Shown: positions 34,046 to 43,012 of the stretch, piece after piece
How positions within the stretch are numbered: position 1 is the stretch's first letter
How the letters are laid out: the number at the start of each line of letters is the position of its first letter
Source of the DNA: Rhodanobacter sp. AS-Z3
Lineage (GTDB): Bacteria; Pseudomonadota; Gammaproteobacteria; Xanthomonadales; Rhodanobacteraceae
Length of the DNA: 64,000 bases
Assembly (NCBI RefSeq): GCF_029224025.1
Contig: NZ_CP119392.1
Coordinates: forward strand, 2,193,001 to 2,257,000
Direction of reading: 5' to 3'
Translations under genes and position numbers: made by a program
The notes under the pieces: model-generated
What the model was told of the DNA's origin: nothing
The model's database searches: none
Seen by the model: only the letters and a program-made list of their open reading frames with translations

Positions 34046-36274
34046 TCATTCTCCGGGGTGATAAACCCGTTCGGTATGGCCGTCCAGTTGTTCCGGCCAG
34101 AAATACACCGTGCGCAGGTTGCCGGTGGTGTAGCGCTCGGCTTCGTCATTGAAGTGCTTCGAGTCAGGATGACCGCTCTCGCCGCCGGCGGTGATCGCCC
34201 TCGCACTGACTTTCGGACCGAACTCGACCACCGCGACGAAGCTGTTGCCACTGGTGCCGTAGTAGCGCTTCGTGCCGGGCCAGCGGTGTGCGCCGAACGA
34301 GGCCAGTGAACCCCAGCGCGAGGAAACGAACGGTACCGGAATGCTCGGCTTGTTGTCGTTGAAGCTTTGCACGATGGCGCTGTCGTTGCGCTGGAAGCGG
34401 TTGATCTCGCCCCACGGCACGCCCCAGCTGCCGAAGTCCTGCTGCAACCGGTCGGAGGCCGCAACCAGGGCATCCAGGCGGGCTTTCGGACCGGCGTCTC
34501 CCGCCATGAAGTCGTAGACCGACTGGTCTTCCGACTCGGCCTGGGCATGTACCCGATCCCACAACGTGTCGCCCCAGAACACCGCCAACGAAGTCGGCAT
34601 CGAGGCGATGCCCCAGCGGTAGTCCCAACCGCGCAGCAAGGCGATCTGGCCGGCCAGACGCGGCTTCAGCGGATCGTTGTCGGGCAGCCGGTCGTAGTCG
34701 GACACCAGTACCGGGATCAGTTGCGAGAACGCGGGCAGGTAGGAATCGAACGCCGCCGTGATCAGCGAGGCCTTGCTGAAGTCGCGCACGCGATCGAGCA
34801 CGCGGGTGGCGTGAATGCCACGCGGGTTTTCGCCGAAGGTATCCATGTAGCGGGGATAGTCCTTCTGCTGCGGGCTGAACTTGCCGGCGGCGGAGTAGGG
34901 CCAGTTGTTGGTGTTCATGATCCAGCCGTTCGGCGGGTTGAGCAGGTGCGGGGCTTCGTCCAGCGCATGCAGACCATGCCAGTCGGTAGCCGGATCGCTG
35001 CCGTCGACGGGCTTGGTGTAGTCAAAACGGTTGTCGCGTTTGGGGATGAACTGCGGATGCATGTACGCGATCTCGCCCTTGTCGTCGGCGAAGATCGTGT
35101 TGTTCGACGAATTGGCCTTGAGCTCGGCCACCTTCAGGTAGCTGGCGTAATCGCTGGCCTTGGTGCGCAACCAGCTCTGTTCCAGCGCGGCCATCGGCTT
35201 GTTCATCAGGGCCGTGGCGATCCACTGGTGATCGGCGGCGCGCACGATCGGTCCGTGATGGGTGAAACGTGCGGTGAAGCTGCGGCTGGCCATCGAGCCA
35301 TCTTTCGCGCGATAGCTCAGCTTGATCGTACGCGAGGTGACTGGTCGCAGTTCCTTGCCGTAGCGGTAGAACCACTGGTCGCCCTTGTGCACGATGGTCT
35401 CGGCAAATTCGTCGACCACGTCGGCGCCGGTGGAGGTATGCATCCAGCCGATGTGCGGGTTGAAGCCCTGGTAGATGAAGAACTGGCCCCAGGTGACCGC
35501 GCCGTAGGCGTCCAGGCCTTCATCGCTGGACATCTGCAGCTCGGAGCGGAAGAAGAACGAAGTGTGCGGGTTGATCCACAACAGCGCGTGGCCATCCGCG
35601 GTGAGCTTGGGCGCGATCGCAAAGCCGTTCGAGCCGGTTGGCTCTACCCAGCTCGACGGCGTTTGCACGCTGGCCAGCTTGGTTCCGTCCTTGTCGTAGA
35701 ACGCGGCAAGTTGATCGAGCGAGACCCGCTCGATGTCGCCGCCGATGCTGCCTTCGCTGAAGCTCAGCGCCATCCATGGTTCGAAATGGCGAATCACGCG
35801 CGGATGCACGTCCGGGTGAGTGGCGAGGTAGTAGTTCAGGCCATCCGCCCAACTGTTCATCAACGCCTGCAGCCAGGCTGGGCTCTTGGCGTATTGGTCC
35901 TTGAGCACCACCGGATCGATGAACAGCTGCTGGCGAAGATCACTCCAGATCGCTGACTCGCCTTCCGCTTCGGCGAGCCAGCCCAGCGAGTTGAGGTAAT
36001 TCGTCTCGACCCGGTTGAAATCGTCTTCGGCCTGGGCGTAGGCCATGCCGAACACGGCATCCGCGTCGGTTCGGCCATGTACATGGGCGATGCCCCAGTC
36101 ATCACGGGTGATCGTGATGGCCTGGGCCTGACGCTGCCAGCGAGCCTGGTCGGGCGACGCCGTCTGTGCGCTGGCAAGCAGCGACGTCAGCATCAGTGTC
36201 GTGCCTAGCAGGCAGCGCGGCAGCAGGCTGGGCAATGCCGGGCGATACATCTTGCTCAAGGTTGGAGTGTGCAT
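34046..36274 (-). CDS. Penicillin acylase-family N-terminal nucleophile hydrolase
   Basis: This 742-residue Ntn hydrolase precursor has a signal peptide (ending near LLASAQT) and is presumably exported, then self-cleaved into alpha and beta chains. The predicted cleavage and nucleophile is near S215 in PTGSNGFAIAP, preceded by glycine as the family requires. Later NPHTSFFFRSEL and the N-terminal RDDWGIAHVHGRTDADAVFGMAYAQ regions are family-typical. Members cleave penicillins, aculeacin or acyl-homoserine lactones; the substrate here is unknown. The start ATG at 36274 follows AGGGGATCA. Upstream in-frame ATGs at 36340 and 36430 are less likely. Confidence 0.88.
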   Translation of the reverse strand: MHTPTLSKMYRPALPSLLPRCLLGTTLMLTSLLASAQTASPDQARWQRQAQAITITRDDWGIAHVHGRTDADAVFGMAYAQAEDDFNRVETNYLNSLGWLAEAEGESAIWSDLRQQLFIDPVVLKDQYAKSPAWLQALMNSWADGLNYYLATHPDVHPRVIRHFEPWMALSFSEGSIGGDIERVSLDQLAAFYDKDGTKLASVQTPSSWVEPTGSNGFAIAPKLTADGHALLWINPHTSFFFRSELQMSSDEGLDAYGAVTWGQFFIYQGFNPHIGWMHTSTGADVVDEFAETIVHKGDQWFYRYGKELRPVTSRTIKLSYRAKDGSMASRSFTARFTHHGPIVRAADHQWIATALMNKPMAALEQSWLRTKASDYASYLKVAELKANSSNNTIFADDKGEIAYMHPQFIPKRDNRFDYTKPVDGSDPATDWHGLHALDEAPHLLNPPNGWIMNTNNWPYSAAGKFSPQQKDYPRYMDTFGENPRGIHATRVLDRVRDFSKASLITAAFDSYLPAFSQLIPVLVSDYDRLPDNDPLKPRLAGQIALLRGWDYRWGIASMPTSLAVFWGDTLWDRVHAQAESEDQSVYDFMAGDAGPKARLDALVAASDRLQQDFGSWGVPWGEINRFQRNDSAIVQSFNDNKPSIPVPFVSSRWGSLASFGAHRWPGTKRYYGTSGNSFVAVVEFGPKVSARAITAGGESGHPDSKHFNDEAERYTTGNLRTVYFWPEQLDGHTERVYHPGE

Positions 36275-36585
36275 CAGCTTGTGATCCCCTGGTTCGCCGG
36301 CGCTGCCGTGTCGGGTGGAGTTGATCACTACTGGCTCGCTCATGCAAAGCCTGGGGTTAGAGCGTGCACAAAACTCGGTGCAGCCAGTTGCATGGCGCCG
36401 GCCCTTGTTCCCGGTGAGCAGTGTTTCCACATCCCGGTGGCAGCCCGCATTCCGGGGTGTGAATCATCCGTGGCTGGTGCTAGTCGGGCAGAAGTACGAT
36501 CCTCATGACCTGTTCTTCGTGCCACACGGCGAGTGGCGCGAGGTGTGGTGAAAGGCGGATTTGCGCAAATGAAGGGGCATGCAAC
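36275..36585. other. Divergent region between acylase and Rossmann gene
   Basis: A 311-base interval that contains the 3' remnant of an apparent FAD-oxidase gene (36444-36551). Otherwise it shows only the ribosome binding sites of the flanking genes. No clear promoter pair was assigned. Confidence 0.5.
36444..36551 (+). pseudogene. 3' remnant resembling a berberine-bridge-type FAD oxidase
   Basis: In one frame the DNA encodes FRGVNHPWLVLVGQKYDP followed by HDLFFVPHGEWREVW and a stop. This resembles the C-terminal BBE segment of FAD-linked oxidases, where a KYDPxxLF...HG...W pattern ends the protein. The sequence before it in the same frame has no such character, and no FAD-binding domain is present. 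It therefore looks like the tail of a gene whose 5' part was lost. The match is by eye only. Confidence 0.45.
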
Positions 36586-37269
36586 ATGAAGGTCTTGCTG
36601 CTTGGCGCCACGGGCATGGTAGGTCAGGGTGCGTTGCGTGAATGCCTGCTGGCTGAGGACGTGAGCGAGGTGCTGACGCTGGGCCGCACGCCGAGCGGAC
36701 AGCAGCACCCGAAGTTGCGCGAACTGATTCATGCAGACCTGTTTGACCTCGACGCGATCGAAGGCCAGCTGAGTGGTTTCGACGCCTGTTTCTTCTGCAT
36801 CGGCATGACCTCTGCGGGGATGGACGAGGCAACCTATACGCGACTGACCCTGGACCTCACGCTGGCCGTGGCGAAGATGCTGGCGCGTTGCAATCCACGG
36901 ATGAGCTTTGTTTATATCTCCGGTGCGGGTGCTGACAGCAGCGAGAGCAGCCCGACCATGTGGAAGCGGGTGCGTGGCCGCTTGGAGAACGCGCTCCAGC
37001 GACTGCCGTTCAAGGCGGTTTTCATCTTCCGCCCGAACATCATCCAGCCGCTGCACGGGATTCGATCCAGGACCGTTGCGTACCGATGGTTCTACACCCT
37101 CACGCGGCCGTTGCTGCCACTGCTGCGCGCCTTGATGCCAAACAGCATCCTGAGCACTGAAATCGTCGGTCGCGCCATGCTTGCGGTGGTGCGCGATGGG
37201 GCGCCGAAGGCCGTGCTGGAAGCAGCCGATATCAGCGCTTTCGGATTGCCTGCGGCGAGCGAGGGTTGA
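36586..37269 (+). CDS. NAD(P)-binding Rossmann-fold protein (NmrA/SDR-like)
   Basis: The 227-residue protein begins MKVLLLGATGMVGQGALREC, a classic GxxGxxG dinucleotide site. FVYISGAGADSSE and the later FRPNIIQP resemble atypical short-chain dehydrogenases of the NAD(P)H-binding epimerase-like (HTATIP2-like) type. The catalytic YxxxK pair is not apparent, so it may bind nucleotide without a standard dehydrogenase reaction. AAGGGG lies before the ATG at 36586. The substrate is unknown. Confidence 0.75.
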   Translation: MKVLLLGATGMVGQGALRECLLAEDVSEVLTLGRTPSGQQHPKLRELIHADLFDLDAIEGQLSGFDACFFCIGMTSAGMDEATYTRLTLDLTLAVAKMLARCNPRMSFVYISGAGADSSESSPTMWKRVRGRLENALQRLPFKAVFIFRPNIIQPLHGIRSRTVAYRWFYTLTRPLLPLLRALMPNSILSTEIVGRAMLAVVRDGAPKAVLEAADISAFGLPAASEG

Positions 37270-37649
37270 TCGCTGCACTTGGCTTGGCGCGTTGCGTGAC
37301 GGCCGCCATTCCATCGCGTATCGCCCGGGCCGTTGCCCGATGCCGATGACTCACTCTGCGAGCTGATGCTCGTCGTGGGCACTTCAGCGATCGCCGTCAG
37401 GGTCGGTCAATTTCGCCGGATTGCGGCCTGGTAGCCAGATCGCCACCCGCCACACAGGCACTCTTTCTGGCGTGGCCGCAAATTGCAGGGCCTGGTCCGC
37501 CTGCGTGAGCTGGCTTTTCCGTGAATTGCAAATGCAGATTTTTCGATAGCGCTGCTGCGATATCGGGAGAGCGGCCGCATGTGGAATCCTCCACCCGGCC
37601 GGATAGCGACGCAGTAATCCACTGAGTCGCAACATTCAAGGAGAACGCA
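37270..37649. other. Intergenic region before the heme-oxygenase-fold gene
   Basis: About 380 bases with no supported gene. A small GTGGA-ATCC-TCCAC hairpin lies about 60 bases before the next start. A strong AAGGAGA ribosome binding site ends the region. No promoter was assigned with confidence. Confidence 0.5.
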
Positions 37650-38426
37650 ATGCACAACGAATTCAAACTTGCCGGCCCGCAGACTGAACTGTCCAGCTAT
37701 CCCCAGTGGGCGCAGGACATGGTGGCCGATTGCGACAGCACCAAGCGCAGCGTCATCGAACATCCGCTGTGGGGATCGATGATCGACGGTACCCTGGGCA
37801 AGACCGGGGTGACCCATTTCATGGTGGGAATCTGGCCAGTCATCGAACGCTTTCCGGCCTACATGGCGCAAAGCCTTCTGAAAACCCGGTTTGGACGGAG
37901 TGATGGCGACAACCTGGCGCGACGCTGGCTGGTGCGCAATATCCGGGTCGAGCAGAATCACGCCGAGTACTGGGTCAACTGGGCCGAAGGTGCCGGCATT
38001 CCGCGCGAGCAACTACTGCATGGATTGGCGCCTTACGGCACCGAGACGCTGGCCAACTGGTGCGAGGAGGTCAGCAAGACGGATACGCTTGCCGCAGGCA
38101 TCGCAGCCACCAACTATGCGGTGGAAGGTGCTACGGGCGAATGGTCGCAGTTGCTGTTCCAGAGCACCCGTTATGCCGAGCGGTTTCCGGAAAAAGGCCG
38201 GGCAGGTACGTTGCGCTGGCTTCAGTTGCACGCCGCTTATGACGATACCCACCCGTGGGAGGCGCTGGAGATAGTCTGTACACTGCTGGGAACCAAGCCA
38301 TCTGCCGATGAAGTTGTTCATATTGGCGAGTGCATCAAGCGCAGCTACACCAGCATGCGGTTACTCGCCGACCGCTGTATTGAGCCGAATCGTGTTTTTG
38401 AAGTGTTGAGCGAGGCCGCAGCCTGA
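37650..38426 (+). CDS. Heme-oxygenase-fold protein (TenA/PqqC/CADD-like), putative dimetal oxidase
   Basis: The 258-residue helical protein belongs to the TenA/PqqC/CADD superfamily. Candidate metal ligands are E101 and H104 (RVEQNHAEYW), E159 (AVEGATGEW), and H194, D198 and H201 (LHAAYDDTHPWEALEI). The H-x3-D-x2-H spacing equals that reported for CADD-type heme-oxygenase-like diiron oxidases (HDOs), which suggests a dinuclear Fe or Fe/Mn oxidase rather than a thiaminase. No thiamine, PQQ or folate genes are adjacent. A strong AAGGAGA site precedes the ATG. The substrate cannot be inferred. Confidence 0.72.
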   Translation: MHNEFKLAGPQTELSSYPQWAQDMVADCDSTKRSVIEHPLWGSMIDGTLGKTGVTHFMVGIWPVIERFPAYMAQSLLKTRFGRSDGDNLARRWLVRNIRVEQNHAEYWVNWAEGAGIPREQLLHGLAPYGTETLANWCEEVSKTDTLAAGIAATNYAVEGATGEWSQLLFQSTRYAERFPEKGRAGTLRWLQLHAAYDDTHPWEALEIVCTLLGTKPSADEVVHIGECIKRSYTSMRLLADRCIEPNRVFEVLSEAAA

Positions 38427-38488
38427 CGGATCAGGTTCGGAACAGGACGTTCAGAACGTGATACTTCAATCACGAACCAAGGGACGCA

Positions 38489-41245
38489 ATGGGTAGTTCG
38501 CAATTCACCTTGCAACGACCGCTGTCACGGCGCCTTATGCCGCTTGCCTATGGGTTGGTGGTCATGCTGGTCGTTATCCTGGCGTTGACTTGGGGCGCTC
38601 TGAAATTGCAAGTGGCTCTCGCCGGTTTTCTCAACGGCGAGAGCATTTGGTCGAAGGCGCAGAAGCAGTCGGTCATTTCCCTGGAGAGCTATGCCAGCTC
38701 GGGCGACCCTGCCGCGTTGGCGGATTACCGGCTCAATTACGACGTGTTGATGGTGGACCTTTCGGTACGTGACAAAGTTATTTCGGGTGAGTTTGATTAC
38801 GCTGAAGTGGCTGGCCTGCTACACCGCAACAACACGGTCGACTCGGCGATTCCCGGCGTCATTTTCATGTTGCAGCATTTTTCCGGTGCGCCGTACATGC
38901 GCGATGCAGTGGATGCCTGGCGCTCCACCGATGCATCGATTGTCGAGCTCAATACCCTTGCCGATGCGCTGGCTGTTCGTTATGCCGCCGGTCCGCTGAG
39001 TGAGCAGGAGATTGCAAGCCAGCGCGAGCGTATACATGCCATCAACGCGTACATCGAGCCGCGCAGCAAGTTGTTCTCGCGCAAGATCGTCTACGGTGCG
39101 GTCTGGATGGGGCATGTGCTGTTCTGGAGCGTGCTGGCGGCGGCTTTACTAGCTGCAGGGTTGTGGCTGGGCATGGCACGCAGAATTCTTGCCGGCATAC
39201 GTGGTAGCGAGGAGCGTTACCGTTTGCTGTTTGACAGTGCGGCCGATGGCATCGTGATGATCGATGAGTCCAGTGGTCGGATACTGGATGTCAATCGCAC
39301 CACCTTGCAGTGGACCGGGCGTGCCTCGGCTGATCTGGTCGGCGACCGCTTCGTCCACCTGTTCGTGCAGTCCATGGTGGCGGATTCAGCCGGCCGGGCC
39401 AGCAGCAATTTATTGCTGGGCGAACGCGGCAGCACGCGTCCGGTGGAGCTGCAGACCAGTGTCGCCAGTTGGGGCGACCAGCCAGTGCGTCAGGCGATCA
39501 TTCGCGATATTTCCGACCGTGTGAAGATGGAGCAGGAACGGCGAATCGCCGCCGAGGCACTGGCAGGTATTGCCGAAGGCGTGATCATTGCCGACGCACA
39601 GCGACGAGTGATTTCCACCAATGAAGCGCATGCGGTACTGAGCGGTTTTGCTGTCGCGGCGTTGCTGGGTCGGCCCCTGGATGAAAACCGCTGCCTGCCG
39701 GATGGACGGCGGCTGCCCAGGTCGATCTGGGACAGTGTTGCGGCTGGCCGAAACTGGAGCGGCGAAGTGCTGAGCACGCGGCGCGATGGCAGCAGCTATC
39801 CCGAGCAGCTCAGCATCAGCGCGATCCGCGATGCGGACGGCAATCCGCAGTATTACGTGGCGGTTTGCACCGACATCCACGAGGCCAAGGCAGCGCAACA
39901 TCGGTTGGAGCAGATAGCTCGGCACGACCCGCTTACCGGTTTGGTCAATCGGGCGGAATTCGAGCGGCACTGCGCTGAGGCGATTGCGGTGGCGGAACGC
40001 GAACGGTTGGCGGTGGTGGTGCTGTTCATTGATCTGGATGCATTCAAGATCGTCAATGACAGCTACAGCCACGCAATTGGCGATCGCTTGCTGGTCAAGG
40101 TGGCCGAACGGATCAGTCGTCAACTTTCCGAGGGTGATGTAGCCGGGCGTATCGGTGGCGACGAGTTCACCGTGCTGCTGCCGCGGTTGATACTACGCGA
40201 GGATGCGCGGGCGATTGTCAGTCGCTTGCTGACGAGTCTGGCCGAACCGCTGTTGGTCGAAGATTACGAGATCGTGCTCAGCGCCAGTATCGGCGTGGCC
40301 GGGTACCCGCTCGACGGAACCACCGCGCCTGCCCTGATTGCCAATGCCGATGCGGCGATGTATGCCGCGAAGGCCGAAGAGCGCAATGCATTCCGCTTCT
40401 ACACGCCGATGATGCATGCCGACACGCGACGGCGCCTGCAGTTGGCGACGGAGCTGCGCCAGGCGCTGGCACGCAATGAGTTCCATATGGTGTTTCAGCC
40501 CAGCGTCGAGTTGCGGACCGGGCGCATCGTGGCAGTGGAGGCGCTGTTGCGCTGGAACCACCCGGAACGTGGCGAGATCATGCCGGGCGAATTCATTCCC
40601 GTGGCCGAAGGGCTCGGCTTGATCCGGCGTATCGACGAGTGGGTGATGCAGGCGACCTGCGCGCAGATTCAGCAGTGGGATCTGGCCGGCATGCCGCCGA
40701 TCCGGGTTGCGGTGAACATCTCTGCGCGATGGTTCGGGCATCCTGCGTTTGTCGAGGAAATCAGTCGCGCCTTGCAGGCGCGACAATTGCCGGCTAGTCG
40801 TCTGTTGCTGGAGATCACCGAAAGTGCCATGTTGCGCCTTGGCGACGATATCGAGCGCACCATGCAAACCCTGCATGCGCTGGGAATCGAAGTCGCCATT
40901 GATGATTTTGGTACCGGCTATTCCTCCATGGCTTATCTGAAACTGCCTGCCGTGGCGTATCTGAAGATCGACCGCTCCTTCGTCACCGGTCTGCCGGGAA
41001 GCGCCAACGATGTGGCGATTACCGAAGCCATGCTGGCGATGTCGCGCAGCCTTGGCCTGATCACCATTGCCGAAGGCATCGAGACTGAGGCACAGCACGA
41101 TTTTTTAATGCACAGCGGTTGTGTCGAGGGGCAGGGCTATCTGTACTCGCGACCGTTGCCTCCCGATGCTGTGCGGCAGTTGCTCAGCCCCAATCAGCCG
41201 CTGGTTCCCACACGGTTGAAGCTGGTGCCGCCCAAACGCGGCTGA
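38489..41245 (+). CDS. Membrane GGDEF/EAL protein with PAS domains
   Basis: This 918-residue cyclic-di-GMP enzyme has two membrane helices (about 15-42 and 208-233) bounding a periplasmic sensor of about 165 residues. Two PAS domains (about 240-350 and 355-470) follow. The GGDEF domain (about 480-640) has intact RIGGDEF. The EAL domain (about 655-905) has intact VEALLRW, NISARW and DDFGTGYSS. Both catalytic sites look complete, so it could make or break cyclic-di-GMP, or use one domain for regulation. AAGGGA precedes the ATG. The sensed signal is unknown. Confidence 0.93.
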   Translation: MGSSQFTLQRPLSRRLMPLAYGLVVMLVVILALTWGALKLQVALAGFLNGESIWSKAQKQSVISLESYASSGDPAALADYRLNYDVLMVDLSVRDKVISGEFDYAEVAGLLHRNNTVDSAIPGVIFMLQHFSGAPYMRDAVDAWRSTDASIVELNTLADALAVRYAAGPLSEQEIASQRERIHAINAYIEPRSKLFSRKIVYGAVWMGHVLFWSVLAAALLAAGLWLGMARRILAGIRGSEERYRLLFDSAADGIVMIDESSGRILDVNRTTLQWTGRASADLVGDRFVHLFVQSMVADSAGRASSNLLLGERGSTRPVELQTSVASWGDQPVRQAIIRDISDRVKMEQERRIAAEALAGIAEGVIIADAQRRVISTNEAHAVLSGFAVAALLGRPLDENRCLPDGRRLPRSIWDSVAAGRNWSGEVLSTRRDGSSYPEQLSISAIRDADGNPQYYVAVCTDIHEAKAAQHRLEQIARHDPLTGLVNRAEFERHCAEAIAVAERERLAVVVLFIDLDAFKIVNDSYSHAIGDRLLVKVAERISRQLSEGDVAGRIGGDEFTVLLPRLILREDARAIVSRLLTSLAEPLLVEDYEIVLSASIGVAGYPLDGTTAPALIANADAAMYAAKAEERNAFRFYTPMMHADTRRRLQLATELRQALARNEFHMVFQPSVELRTGRIVAVEALLRWNHPERGEIMPGEFIPVAEGLGLIRRIDEWVMQATCAQIQQWDLAGMPPIRVAVNISARWFGHPAFVEEISRALQARQLPASRLLLEITESAMLRLGDDIERTMQTLHALGIEVAIDDFGTGYSSMAYLKLPAVAYLKIDRSFVTGLPGSANDVAITEAMLAMSRSLGLITIAEGIETEAQHDFLMHSGCVEGQGYLYSRPLPPDAVRQLLSPNQPLVPTRLKLVPPKRG

Positions 41246-41349
41246 CCAGGATCGCACCCGTCGTGCTGGCGCGGGCGCATTGACCTGCATCAGGGCGCCG
41301 GAGACCTGCCGGGGCGAGACTGCACGGCATCTTCTTCAGTCGTGCATCC

Positions 41350-42327
41350 ATGACCATTCGCGAACACATTCCCGACGGCAGCAAGTTCATCAGCCCGCAG
41401 GGCAGTCGTGCAGTCAAGGGCGGCATTCGTCCCAATGCCGCCAGCGGCGTGCCTGATGTGGATCGCAAGCCGCCGTGGTTGCGCGTCCGGCTACCGGCTG
41501 GCACGCAGTACGAAGCCGTGCACGAGATCGTTCGCAGCCACAAGCTGAATACGGTGTGCGCCGAATCGAAGTGCCCGAACATTGCCGAGTGCTGGGGGCG
41601 CGGTACTGCCACCTTGATGTTGATGGGCTCGGTGTGCACGCGTGCGTGCAAATTCTGCTCGGTCAGCACTGGCAACCCGCAAGGCTGGCTCGATCCGCTG
41701 GAGCCTTTGCAGGTTGCCGACGCGGTCGCGTTGATGGGGCTGAAGTACGTGGTGTTGACCTCCGTCGATCGCGATGATCTGGCCGATGGTGGCGCCGCTC
41801 ACTACGCCGCCTGCGTACAGGCGATCCATGAGCGTTCGCCACAGACTTCGGTAGAGGCGCTGACACCGGACTTTGCCGGCAATCTTGATGCCGTGGCGAC
41901 GGTGCTCGACGCGGGCCTGGTCACCTACGCGCAGAACCTGGAGACGGTGGAGCGGTTGACTCATCCGGTACGCGATCCACGCGCCGGCTATCAGCAAACC
42001 CTCGATGTGCTGGCTTTCGCCAAACGACATGCGCCGAAAACCTTGACCAAGACCAGCCTGATGCTGGGGCTGGGCGAAACCGATGTGGAAGTGGAACGCA
42101 CGCTCGACGATATACGCGGCGCCAACGTTGATGTGGTTACGCTGGGTCAGTACATGCGGCCAAGCCCGCATCACTTGCCGGTGCAACGCTTCGTTACCCC
42201 TGACGAATTTCGTCATTACCGCGAACTGGCGTTGGGCAAGGGCTTTCTGGAGGCGGTCGCCGGGCCGCTGGTACGTTCAAGCTATCGCGCCGAGCGCGTG
42301 CTGGAGCACAACAACCTGGGTTTGTGA
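41350..42327 (+). CDS. lipA: Lipoyl synthase
   Basis: LipA is a radical-SAM enzyme that inserts two sulfurs into octanoyl groups on E2 and GcvH proteins, and so would mature SucB. The 325-residue protein has the auxiliary cluster cysteines C70, C75 and C81 ([12 protein letters not shown]). The radical-SAM cysteines are C96, C100 and C103 (CTRACKFC), and the C-terminal RSSYRAE serine ligand is present. All required residues are in place. The octanoyltransferase gene lipB, often adjacent, is not in this window. Confidence 0.97.
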   Translation: MTIREHIPDGSKFISPQGSRAVKGGIRPNAASGVPDVDRKPPWLRVRLPAGTQYEAVHEIVRSHKLNTVCAESKCPNIAECWGRGTATLMLMGSVCTRACKFCSVSTGNPQGWLDPLEPLQVADAVALMGLKYVVLTSVDRDDLADGGAAHYAACVQAIHERSPQTSVEALTPDFAGNLDAVATVLDAGLVTYAQNLETVERLTHPVRDPRAGYQQTLDVLAFAKRHAPKTLTKTSLMLGLGETDVEVERTLDDIRGANVDVVTLGQYMRPSPHHLPVQRFVTPDEFRHYRELALGKGFLEAVAGPLVRSSYRAERVLEHNNLGL

Positions 42328-42405
42328 GCCAGCCGCAGTGGACGCGACAGGTGCCGCACCGGTGGGCGGCGGTTGTTCCACCATTCGACGATGGGAGTCA
42401 CGACC

Positions 42406-42615
42406 ATGCCAATTCGTTTGCCACGCTTTTTTCGCACCAGTCTTGTCCACATGGGCTCCATCGAGCCGGTAGGTGGTGGTATTTCCAGCAAGCAGCAAGC
42501 GTGCGATGCCGAGGTGCGCGCTCGCGAGCGCCGCATCGACGAGCAGTTGGCGCAGAGCTTTCCCGCCAGCGATCCACCGAGCTGGGTGCAAGGTACGGCG
42601 CCGCTGCCGCGCTGA
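42406..42615 (+). CDS. Small SFPASDPPS-motif protein
   Basis: The 69-residue product has a GGGAG site before the ATG at 42406. It ends in RRIDEQLAQSFPASDPPSW, a C-terminal motif I recognise from many short proteobacterial hypothetical proteins. Function is unknown. It lies between lipA and the AhpD-like gene on the same strand, with gaps of about 80 and 54 bases, and may share a transcript with the latter. Confidence 0.65.
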   Translation: MPIRLPRFFRTSLVHMGSIEPVGGGISSKQQACDAEVRARERRIDEQLAQSFPASDPPSWVQGTAPLPR

Positions 42616-42669
42616 GTCGCCGTGCAAATTTGAAAGTATTGAACAGTCCGATTTGTCGAGGAGGATGAA

Positions 42670-43011
42670 ATGGACGCATCGATGTACCCGCCGTCCACGG
42701 CGGAAACCGCGCGAAAACGCCGCGAACTGGCACCGGAGCCGCTGAAGGCCTTCAAGGCTTTCAGTGCCGCGGTGTTTGCTGATGGTGCCTTGCCGAACGT
42801 TACCAAGCAGTTGATCGCGGTGGCGGTGGCGCATGTCACCCAGTGTCCGTATTGCATCAAGGGACATACCGCCGAGGCCTTGAAGCAAGGTGCCAGCGAG
42901 CAGCAGATCATGGAGGCGATCTGGGTCGCCGCCGAGATGCGTGCCGGTGGCGCTTACGCGCACTCCACGCTGGCATTGGATGTCATGGCCCACACACACG
43001 AGGCAGGCTGA
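42670..43011 (+). CDS. Carboxymuconolactone decarboxylase-family, AhpD-like protein
   Basis: The 113-residue protein has the redox CxxC in VTQCPYCIKGHTAEALKQGAS, with the following histidine typical of AhpD-like alkylhydroperoxidases. It probably reduces peroxides or acts as a thiol reductant rather than a decarboxylase. A strong GAGGAGGATGAA site precedes the ATG. Its stop is one base before the start of the cysteine-synthase-like gene, so the two are almost certainly translated together. Confidence 0.87.
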   Translation: MDASMYPPSTAETARKRRELAPEPLKAFKAFSAAVFADGALPNVTKQLIAVAVAHVTQCPYCIKGHTAEALKQGASEQQIMEAIWVAAEMRAGGAYAHSTLALDVMAHTHEAG

Positions 43012-43012
43012 C

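Noticed and set aside
34367..35956. 529-codon plus-strand ORF over the acylase
   Set aside because: The minus-strand frame has a signal peptide and Ntn-hydrolase motifs; the plus frame is a shadow.
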